Source: RGIG8748 sp045532255 (GTDB taxonomy: Bacteria > Bacillota > Clostridia > UMGS1810). From it: DNA of 11,260 nt. Position 1 is the stretch's first letter, and every line of letters begins with the position of its first letter. Made by a program: the position numbers and the translations under genes. Location: positions 1-11,260 of the forward strand of contig JAZSFO010000053.1 in the NCBI GenBank assembly GCA_045532255.1, read 5' to 3'. The notes below the pieces were generated by a model. It saw nothing but the letters and a program-made list of their open reading frames with translations, ran no database searches and was not told the origin of the DNA. This document shows positions 5,988 through 11,260 of this stretch, piece after piece.

Positions 5988-6018
5988 AATAAAAAAGGCC
6001 GACATATGTCGACCTTTA
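5988..6018 (-). terminator. Intrinsic terminator of the peptide/secreted-protein operon
   Basis: On the minus strand AAAGG, one mismatch, the 12-bp palindrome CGACATATGTCG (6000-6011), one mismatch and CCTTT form a near-perfect stem followed by a run of T (plus strand A at 5991-5996). It is about 70 bp beyond the stop codon of the 57-residue peptide gene and closes that transcript. Confidence 0.75.
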
Positions 6019-6049
6019 ATACTCAGATATTAAATTTGGATTAAACTGC

Positions 6050-6067
6050 TTTTAATTATAATTAAAA
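6050..6067. repeat. Perfect 18-bp AT palindrome in the 3' untranslated region
   Basis: TTTTAATTATAATTAAAA is its own reverse complement. It lies 22 bp downstream of the peptide gene stop and upstream of the terminator. It could be a protein-binding operator, or chance in AT-rich DNA. Confidence 0.5.
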
Positions 6068-6089
6068 TTTAGTTTGTTGCTGTTTATAA

Positions 6090-6263
6090 TTAACCAACAT
6101 ATGAAGTTTTTGCTGTATAAACAGAAACTATCTGCTTACCGCCAAACTTACCCATTGCTGCAAGACTAAATTTTCCTGTATTGAATTTTGTAGGGAGTGC
6201 AGAAAGAGATTCCTTAACTGTCAATTCTACTACTTCAACCATAGGTTTTGTATATTTCTTCAT
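6090..6263 (-). CDS. 57-residue peptide, candidate RiPP precursor with YxxP leader
   Basis: A short gene, easily missed by length cut-offs. It begins ATG at 6263-6261 after a perfect AAGGAGG (plus 6272-6278) 8 nt upstream and ends with TAA at 6092-6090. The N-terminal part, MKKYTKPMVEVVELTVKESL, holds Tyr4-x-x-Pro7-x-Val9 followed by a hydrophobic/acidic stretch. This is like the YxxP motif by which PqqD-like RRE proteins bind leader peptides in lasso and related RiPPs. The remaining 37 residues begin SALPTKF and are rich in Gly, Lys, Thr, Ser and aromatics. They have a quasi-repeat GKFSLAAMGKFGG and end TAKTSYVG, with no Cys, so this is not a lanthipeptide or thioether substrate. There is no signal peptide, so export would need the ABC transporter. 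It is cotranscribed 19 nt behind the secreted-protein gene. That it is expressed is likely; that it is a modified peptide is inference. Confidence 0.75.
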   Translation of the reverse strand: MKKYTKPMVEVVELTVKESLSALPTKFNTGKFSLAAMGKFGGKQIVSVYTAKTSYVG

Positions 6264-6282
6264 TGCTATCTCCTCCTTATTA

Positions 6283-6972
6283 TTAATTTGTAAATTCTTG
6301 CGTTGATTTTACTGTGCCGTCAAAATCTTTAGCATAAGCTTCTACATCACCGCTAACATTTATGTCTTTAAGTATAACGATGTATGTTCCATCTACTTCA
6401 GAGCATCCTACTGCAGGATAGTAATCCTCACCAACTCTGATACCATATTCACTTGCAGCACCGCTTACTTTAGCCTTGTAACATTTAGTGTTACTTTCTA
6501 AGTCTACACCTTCAACAGAAATATCTGTTATATCACTAACTCCAACCACTGCTACATGAGCGTCACCTTGTGTAAGGAAGTTAGTACCTTCTGCAAATTT
6601 GAATTTGGGGAATGTACCCGAACCATCTGTACCAAACTTAGCTACTGCATTGAGAGCGCCAGCATGGGTGGTGGTAAATTTAGCTTCAACATTGCCTACA
6701 CCAGATGAACCAGGTATTGTGTACTGGTTGATATAAAGAATTCCACCATCATCAGCTTTTTCTACATAGTAAGTAACTTCGCTACCTGCATCACCATAAA
6801 TTGTAGCAGTAACTGACATAGTAGCTTCTGAGTTATTATCATAAGCATCATATGTAGTTGTAACTGTTACATTACCAGCTTTTTGATTTTCTGTTGCGAA
6901 AGCAGTCAATCCGGCAAAAGCTACGCTAAGAGCGCAAACTGTTGCCATTACTTTTGAAAACTTAATTTTCAT
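6283..6972 (-). CDS. Secreted beta-rich protein of unknown function
   Basis: A 229-residue protein I do not recognise. The start is ATG at 6972-6970 after AAAGGAGA. A longer reading frame upstream would begin in the promoter -35 box and is rejected. Residues 1-26 are a clear Sec signal peptide (KIKFSKVMATVCALSVAFAG then LTAFA, cleavage likely before TEN). The mature part is Thr/Val/Gly-rich with alternating hydrophobic residues (GNVTVTTTYDAYDN, ATMSVTATIYGDAGSEVTYY). It suggests two Ig-like or beta-sandwich domains, about residues 30-115 and 145-220. C164 and C190 could form a disulfide. There is no LPXTG, SLH or other cell-wall anchor, so it should be released or held by non-covalent contacts. 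A strong promoter precedes it and the 57-residue peptide gene follows 19 nt later. A role as carrier, immunity or surface partner of the peptide is speculation. Confidence 0.88.
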   Translation of the reverse strand: MKIKFSKVMATVCALSVAFAGLTAFATENQKAGNVTVTTTYDAYDNNSEATMSVTATIYGDAGSEVTYYVEKADDGGILYINQYTIPGSSGVGNVEAKFTTTHAGALNAVAKFGTDGSGTFPKFKFAEGTNFLTQGDAHVAVVGVSDITDISVEGVDLESNTKCYKAKVSGAASEYGIRVGEDYYPAVGCSEVDGTYIVILKDINVSGDVEAYAKDFDGTVKSTQEFTN

Positions 6973-7015
6973 CTGACAAACATCTCCTTTATTTAATATA
7001 CTGATTGATAACATT

Positions 7016-7044
7016 ATTCTAGCAAATATATCCCCAAATGTCAA
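7016..7044 (-). promoter_or_regulatory. Sigma-A promoter of the secreted-protein/peptide operon
   Basis: On the minus strand a perfect TTGACA (plus 7039-7044), a 17 bp spacer and TAGAAT (plus 7016-7021). It lies in the 147 bp gap after the exporter gene. The peptide and secreted protein can thus be transcribed separately from, and probably more strongly than, the upstream genes. Confidence 0.85.
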
Positions 7045-7119
7045 TAGGTTTATATGTATTTTTATGCCAAAAATTTTTACAATTAAACCTTTGGTTCATT
7101 GTGCATTATAAACAACCCG

Positions 7120-8754
7120 CTACAAAATGACCAACTTTCCGTCTTCAAGCCGAACATTCTTTGTGGAAATTTTGAAAGCCGTATCCTTATGAGTTATTAT
7201 AAGGCAGGTCTTATCTTTAAGGCTCTTGATATTGGACAGAATTTTTGTTTCTGTTGCATCATCAAGGGCACTTGTTGCCTCGTCCAGAAGTATAATCGGC
7301 GCGTCAAGATATATAGCTCTTGCAACGGCAAGTCTCTGCACCTGACCCTCGCTGAGCCCCATGCCGTTTTCGCCGATTACTGTGTCAAAGCCGTGTGGAA
7401 GAGTATCTATATACTCCCTGATGCACGCACATTCTGCGGCTCTCATGAGTCTTTCGTAATCGGGGCTTTCGTCAAAGAAGGCAATGTTTCTTGCTATGCT
7501 TCCCGATATTATCATATTGCCCTGGGGAACATATGCAAAGAGCGACCTTGCAGAAGCGGTGAGCGGAACAGAGCTTTGACCGTCATATACCGATATCTCA
7601 CCCGACTTTGCCCTGTGTATACCGAGAAGCAGACGGAAAAGCGTACTCTTGCCCTGTCCCGATATACCCCGAACTACAATGATATCGCCTTTCTGTATCG
7701 AGAGGTTTGCTCCCGAGAGGATATCCCCCTCTCCGTAGGAGAAGCTCATATCCTTAATTTCAATTGATGAAAAGTCCTTAATATTGCCGTCGTCTGTCAT
7801 ATCCTCAGGCAGATTTTCCATATCCATTATACGCTCTGCAGATGCAAGTGTTGCAAAGAAATTGGAAACCGTACCCGAAATTTCGCGGAACGGACTCTGC
7901 ACAGCGCCGACAAGCTGAATTATTGCTGTAAATGTACCCACCGTCATGATACCCATATGTATTTTTCTTGCACACCAGATAACTGCAACATAGTATGCGG
8001 CGGTCATTGCCACAAAGTATACTATATTAACAAGCAGACTCACATAGCCTACCTTCATATTTATTCTGTAATTTTTCTCCTGCAAATCGGATGCGTGGTC
8101 AGAAGCTTTGTCTTCTGTACGGAACGCCTTAATAACAAGAAGATTCTGTATACATTCCTGCATAAATGACAAAATTCTTCCGTCACTTTGCCTCACCTCA
8201 CCGTGAAGTTTCTTGGCACATCTTCCGTAGATTACAGAGCCTGCAATAACAACGGGCCCAAGAGCTATACACATAAGTGCAAGAGACAAATCGAGCTTAA
8301 GAAGTGCTATAAAGCTCATTACAACTCCCGAAACAAGCATTGCAACCGTCGGAACAACATCTATGACATTGGTGCTGACTATCCGTATGTCGCCTGTAAG
8401 TCTGTTGATAAGCTCGCCCGAATGATAAGCACCCAGGCTTTCCATATCTCTTGTCATTACCTTGGAAAAGGCATTTCTCTGCATACGGTTCTTAAAACGA
8501 GTACCCATCCTGAGCGAAAATATACTGTATATACTTTGAAACACAAGGTCAGCTGCAAGAAGAACAACAAGCCTTATTACCGCTCCCGAAAAGCTGACAT
8601 CGGAAACCCCTGTTGCACAGTCAAGAAGTACCCTGCTTGCCATGGCAAACTCAACAGATATGTACGAAAGTGCTACACCCATTACGGTAAGGACAAGGAT
8701 GGCAGGCAAAATACTCCTTACTCTGCCAAAGAGCCATCGTATTGGTCTAAACAT
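7120..8754 (-). CDS. ABC transporter, fused permease and ATPase (peptide-exporter type)
   Basis: A half-transporter that would dimerise in the membrane and export a substrate by ATP hydrolysis. With the start at 8754 it has 544 residues. About 1-310 form the six-helix exporter domain, with the family segment HSGELINRLTGDIRIV at 111-126. The ATPase domain has Walker A GISGQGKST (363-371), the Q-loop at about Q411, signature LSEGQVQRLAVARA (467-480), Walker B IILLDEATSALD (487-498) and His522 of the H-loop. The signature is LSEGQ rather than LSGGQ. No C39 peptidase domain is attached, so leader removal needs another enzyme. The start is set by AGGAGG (plus 8762-8767) 7 nt upstream; an earlier ATG at 8784 lacks a site. 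It overlaps the peptidase gene by 8 bp. Substrate specificity is inferred from context. Confidence 0.93.
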   Translation of the reverse strand: MFRPIRWLFGRVRSILPAILVLTVMGVALSYISVEFAMASRVLLDCATGVSDVSFSGAVIRLVVLLAADLVFQSIYSIFSLRMGTRFKNRMQRNAFSKVMTRDMESLGAYHSGELINRLTGDIRIVSTNVIDVVPTVAMLVSGVVMSFIALLKLDLSLALMCIALGPVVIAGSVIYGRCAKKLHGEVRQSDGRILSFMQECIQNLLVIKAFRTEDKASDHASDLQEKNYRINMKVGYVSLLVNIVYFVAMTAAYYVAVIWCARKIHMGIMTVGTFTAIIQLVGAVQSPFREISGTVSNFFATLASAERIMDMENLPEDMTDDGNIKDFSSIEIKDMSFSYGEGDILSGANLSIQKGDIIVVRGISGQGKSTLFRLLLGIHRAKSGEISVYDGQSSVPLTASARSLFAYVPQGNMIISGSIARNIAFFDESPDYERLMRAAECACIREYIDTLPHGFDTVIGENGMGLSEGQVQRLAVARAIYLDAPIILLDEATSALDDATETKILSNIKSLKDKTCLIITHKDTAFKISTKNVRLEDGKLVIL

Positions 8755-9214
8755 GCAGTAGCCTCCTAACCGAATTGAGTGCATAAAGAACCTGATGCCT
8801 TATGGGGAAAATCAAAACCCACAACCTTGCATAGAGCTTTATAATAAAATCATCGGCTGAATATTCCCTGCCGTTTCGGCAAAAAGACACAACCTTAGCC
8901 ATAACACAGCCTGCATCTACGGGGTATTCCTTCTCGGTTTCGAAGTCTCCTGCGATTGTAAGTACATTTCCCCGCTTTTTGATAATTCTATGAAGAATGT
9001 ACTGTCCGTTTGCCCTCCTGTGAAGAACGATATCGTACTTCTTGATTCTGTCGGGGGGAGCAAGAACAACGCTGTCCTTTAAGTTATGGAGAATAGGGGT
9101 CATGCTTATTCCCGTCACCTGCATGCGAACAAGTGAGCCGCCCGCCAGACATTCCTCTATTACGGGCACAAGGTCATTTATGCTGTAATTTCCGTTTTCG
9201 TTAATTATCATCAT
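8747..9214 (-). CDS. S24/S26-type serine peptidase (signal-peptidase-like)
   Basis: A 155-residue LexA/signal-peptidase-fold protein. The nucleophile motif GISMTPIL gives Ser37. The second catalytic position is in QYILHRIIKK, where His75 sits where SipW/archaeal-type enzymes carry His instead of Lys. AGDF (88-91) corresponds to the conserved GD box. A helical hydrophobic stretch near the C-terminus (YARLWVLIFPIRHQVLYAL, 128-146) may bind the membrane, whereas ordinary signal peptidases are anchored at the N-terminus. It starts with ATG overlapping the TGA of the PqqD-like gene (ATGA) and overlaps the exporter gene by 8 bp. Translational coupling ties it to the RRE protein and exporter. A job in cleaving the leader of the cluster's peptide is plausible. 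It could also be an inactive chaperone-like relative. Confidence 0.87.
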   Translation of the reverse strand: MMIINENGNYSINDLVPVIEECLAGGSLVRMQVTGISMTPILHNLKDSVVLAPPDRIKKYDIVLHRRANGQYILHRIIKKRGNVLTIAGDFETEKEYPVDAGCVMAKVVSFCRNGREYSADDFIIKLYARLWVLIFPIRHQVLYALNSVRRLLHV

Positions 9215-9474
9215 TCAATTACCTTTTTGTTTCTAAGAACCTCAGAAAACTCATGGACATCGGAAACTGCGGTATCTCTGTCCACATCATATTCGGAAAG
9301 AAGTGCTTCCACAAGCTCCTCCTCAGTTGCTCCCTCTCCTATACTGTTCCACAAAAATGCACCTGTCTCGTTGATGGTAATCATGGCAGAAAAATCAACA
9401 ATGTTTGAGCCTGTGGGAACTATAACAAAGCTGTTTGCCACCTCTTTGAGTGCAAATCCCGGTTTGATTTTCAT
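9211..9474 (-). CDS. PqqD-like protein (RiPP recognition element)
   Basis: A small winged-helix protein of the PqqD family, which binds leader peptides and presents them to modifying enzymes. With the start at 9474 it has 87 residues. The order is typical: an N-terminal beta-hairpin (KIKPGFALKEVANSFVIVPT), then ITINETGAFLWNSIGEGATE (32-51), the helix EELVEALLSEYDV (52-64), and DTAVSDVHEFSEVLRNKKVIE at the end. The start MKIKPGF is chosen because AAAGGA lies 8 nt before it. Two upstream ATG/GTG-type starts in frame would overlap the previous gene and lack spacing. It is 5 nt after the stop of the 347-residue gene and overlaps the peptidase gene by 4 bp. It would recognise the YxxP leader of the 57-residue peptide if the cluster is a RiPP system. 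Confidence 0.9.
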   Translation of the reverse strand: MKIKPGFALKEVANSFVIVPTGSNIVDFSAMITINETGAFLWNSIGEGATEEELVEALLSEYDVDRDTAVSDVHEFSEVLRNKKVIE

Positions 9475-9479
9475 ATTTA

Positions 9480-10523
9480 TCATCCTTTCTTCCAATATGC
9501 CTTTCCCCTCGAATCATAATAGTCGGGGCAGGGCAGTCTGGAATGTAATTTATAATTGATGCTTCCTGCTCTCCCTCTGCGCTGTATCTCTCCCCTGAGA
9601 GACGGCAGAGCCGAATAGCTGAGCAAATCTCTGATTGTAATATATCTTGCATGTGACGGTCTTTCAAAAAGAGGACCGATTATATCTATATAATAATCAA
9701 GAAACGAATACATGCTGTCCGCGAGAGAAAGTATAACGCTGTCGTCTGCAAGAGAGAGGATAAGCTCCTTTCCCCTTGATGACCTCGAAAGCTCTCTTAC
9801 TCTCCCAAGTACCTTTGTTTTATACATTCGGTAAGACACTGCGATGTCCGAAGCTGCTGACAAGCCTTCGCCACTTTCGAATTCCGTCTCTGGTATATTT
9901 TTGCCTTCCTTCATTGTTTGCCTGTGCTTTTTCACCATGGACGAAAAACGCCTTCTGAGTTTATTGTCCGTTTCTATAACCTCTCCCGCACACGCCTCGG
10001 CAAGAGGGATATTTACATATATACCGCACGCGGCATAGCCCAGAAGCTGTTCCTCAATGCCGTACACTACGCAAACGGCATAGTTGATTGCCTCGCAAAG
10101 CAGAGACGCATAAAGAACATCTCTGTCCGAAACGGTTTTTATAAGCATATACATATCCTTACATTCAGGACTAAACAGTGCCCATAAATCAGGCATCTCA
10201 TATACTCCTGCCTTTTCCGATGCAGTTCGCATCTCGCAGTTTCCGTCTCTGAGGACAAAGCGTGCTATTGTAAGATGCGGATTTTCCATCCACATTTTCC
10301 TTACCTTGACGGCCACGCCGAGAACCTCTTGCATCGTCAGCTTTCGTGCAAGGTCGTCACTGCCGTAATCGTATCTTATACTTCCCTTTTCGATATTAAC
10401 AAGGCATGACACAACCTCCTCCGCTCTGTCAATATCCTCAAAGGATATTCCATCCGAGAATGTGAGACGGATATTTTCGAAAGAGCCTGTCTCAAAATCC
10501 TTTATTATAGCTGTACCGACCAC
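9480..10523 (-). CDS. Unrecognised 347-residue protein of the PqqD/peptidase/exporter operon
   Basis: I do not recognise a family. It is soluble, without signal peptide or membrane helix. The N-terminal third (1-100) is mixed alpha/beta and acidic. The middle (about 135-175) is hydrophobic with Cys143, Cys151 and Cys166 around YGIEEQLLGYAACG, which faintly recalls a transglutaminase-type Cys helix but lacks a following His. The C-terminal half is helical and basic, with an internal repeat ILSLADDSVILSLADS (255-270), and ends rich in Arg, Gly and Tyr. The start is GTG at 10523, sharing one base with the TAG of the dehydratase gene, and a GAGG site sits 7 nt upstream. No in-frame ATG occurs until codon 64, so GTG is forced. 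Tight coupling to the PqqD-like gene makes it the best candidate for an unknown modifying enzyme or scaffold. Confidence 0.85.
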   Translation of the reverse strand: MVGTAIIKDFETGSFENIRLTFSDGISFEDIDRAEEVVSCLVNIEKGSIRYDYGSDDLARKLTMQEVLGVAVKVRKMWMENPHLTIARFVLRDGNCEMRTASEKAGVYEMPDLWALFSPECKDMYMLIKTVSDRDVLYASLLCEAINYAVCVVYGIEEQLLGYAACGIYVNIPLAEACAGEVIETDNKLRRRFSSMVKKHRQTMKEGKNIPETEFESGEGLSAASDIAVSYRMYKTKVLGRVRELSRSSRGKELILSLADDSVILSLADSMYSFLDYYIDIIGPLFERPSHARYITIRDLLSYSALPSLRGEIQRRGRAGSINYKLHSRLPCPDYYDSRGKAYWKKG

Positions 10524-11260
10524 TATCTTACCTCTGCCTTTGTTTTGTTTACGGTTTCGGGATTTCGGATATATGTGGGAACAACCTTTTCTACAATATC
10601 CTTAATAGCGGACACATCGCCCGTTTCGGAGGCAGTACGAAGCATAGCGAGATTTGGCATAAGCTCCTCCATTGTTATGTCCGAGGGTGTTCCTATGAAT
10701 ATCTTCTCATGGCGGGTCTTCCCCAGACCCTCCTCGCTCATAAGCAGCTCTTCATAGAGCTTTTCGCCCGGGCGAAGTCCCGTAACCTCAATGCTTATAT
10801 CTACGCCGGGGGTGTAGCCCGAAAGTCTTATAATATTCTTGGCGAGGTCATAAATTCTGACAGGCTTGCCCATATCAAGCACAAAGATTTCGCCCCCCCT
10901 TGCATAGCTTGCCGCCTGAAGCACAAGCTGAGCCGCTTCGGGAATTGTCATAAAAAATCTGGTGATATCCTTGTGTGTAACAGTAACCGGGCCGCCTTCT
11001 TCTATCTGCTTCTTGAACAGAGGTATAACACTTCCGTTGGAGCCGAGAACATTTCCGAATCTTACTGCAACAAACTCGGTATCGCTTATTTTCTGCATAC
11101 TTTGTACAATCATCTCGCACATTCTCTTGGTTGCACCCATGATATTTGTGGGATTTACCGCCTTGTCTGTCGAAATCATTACAAAACGCTTAACTTTGTG
11201 CTTGTCCGCACAGGTTGCAACATTGAGAGTTCCGAAAACATTGTTTTTTATTGCCTCGGC
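10523..11260 (-). CDS. FlaA1/CapD-family nucleotide-sugar 4,6-dehydratase/epimerase (5' end outside window)
   Basis: The C-terminal 245 residues of an extended short-chain dehydrogenase that acts on UDP-sugars, such as UDP-GlcNAc, for capsule, glycan or protein glycosylation. The visible start NNVFGTLNVA is the conserved NAD-binding-domain helix. ISTDKAVNPTNIMGATKR carries the Ser/Thr-Asp-Lys and the M-x3-K catalytic pair that replaces the usual Y-x3-K in this subfamily. VAVRFGNVLGSNGSVIPLF, the ITRFFMTIPEAAQLVLQA stretch and LRPGEKLYEEL follow, all typical. The N-terminal membrane helices that full-length CapD/PglF proteins usually have would lie beyond 11260. It leads into the 347-residue gene with a one-base overlap, so it is part of, or reads into, the peptide-export operon. 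Confidence 0.94.
   Translation of the reverse strand, partial: AEAIKNNVFGTLNVATCADKHKVKRFVMISTDKAVNPTNIMGATKRMCEMIVQSMQKISDTEFVAVRFGNVLGSNGSVIPLFKKQIEEGGPVTVTHKDITRFFMTIPEAAQLVLQAASYARGGEIFVLDMGKPVRIYDLAKNIIRLSGYTPGVDISIEVTGLRPGEKLYEELLMSEEGLGKTRHEKIFIGTPSDITMEELMPNLAMLRTASETGDVSAIKDIVEKVVPTYIRNPETVNKTKAEVR

Noticed and set aside
6973..7044. N-terminal extension of the secreted protein by 24 residues
   Set aside because: It would begin at a TTG that is part of the promoter -35 box and would bury the obvious signal peptide; the ATG at 6972 has a good ribosome binding site.
7099..8769. Plus-strand open frames opposite the ABC exporter
   Set aside because: Antisense shadows: compositionally odd, Cys/Tyr/Lys-rich, without motifs, opposite a transporter with all ATPase motifs.
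8755..8784. Ten-residue N-terminal extension of the ABC exporter
   Set aside because: No ribosome binding site precedes the ATG at 8784, while AGGAGG is correctly placed for 8754.
6090..9474. Standard lasso-peptide cluster
   Set aside because: An RRE, an exporter and a YxxP peptide are present, but no transglutaminase-like B2 protease or asparagine-synthetase-like cyclase is visible, and the peptide core lacks the usual Gly-1 plus Asp/Glu at 7-9 layout after an obvious cleavage site.

Overview
The window reads as a chromosomal segment of a low-to-moderate GC Gram-positive anaerobe, most likely a member of the Clostridia. The grounds are strong AGGAGG-type ribosome binding sites, consensus sigma-A promoters, a secreted D,D-carboxypeptidase of the Firmicutes DacF type, a WG-repeat surface protein, and intergenic hairpin repeats of a style I associate with Oscillospiraceae-like genomes. 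The genus cannot be fixed from the sequence.

Left part (1-4010), housekeeping and envelope. A partial RsuA/RluB-family rRNA pseudouridine synthase (minus) and trmB, the tRNA m7G46 methyltransferase (plus), diverge from back-to-back promoters. trmB converges on, and overlaps by 50 bp, a D-alanyl-D-alanine carboxypeptidase (minus). That gene diverges from a membrane-anchored WG-repeat protein (plus).

Middle part (4010-6020), intergenic structure and a small defence-type module. After the WG gene comes about 300 bp of hairpins, including a long imperfect palindrome that also works as a two-way terminator. A probable four-helix-bundle protein with a TTG start follows (minus). An AT-rich gap of about 400 bp has no convincing gene. 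Next is a two-gene MNT nucleotidyltransferase/HEPN RNase toxin-antitoxin pair with its own promoter and terminator. A short intergenic repeat and a minus-strand terminator close this part.

Right part (6050-11260), a minus-strand cluster and the most interesting region. In transcription order it holds a FlaA1/CapD-type nucleotide-sugar dehydratase (partial), an unrecognised 347-residue protein, a PqqD-like RRE protein, an S24/S26-type serine peptidase, an ABC exporter, then a fresh consensus promoter driving a secreted 229-residue protein and a 57-residue peptide. The genes from the dehydratase to the exporter overlap or lie within 5 nt of one another, so they are very likely one operon. The 57-residue peptide carries an N-terminal YxxP motif, the signature that PqqD-like/RRE proteins bind in lasso and related leader peptides. 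The set (peptide with leader-like N-terminus, RRE, peptidase, exporter, unknown protein) fits a RiPP-type peptide maturation and export system without a recognisable known cyclase or radical SAM enzyme. That reading is inference; the individual domain calls are well supported.
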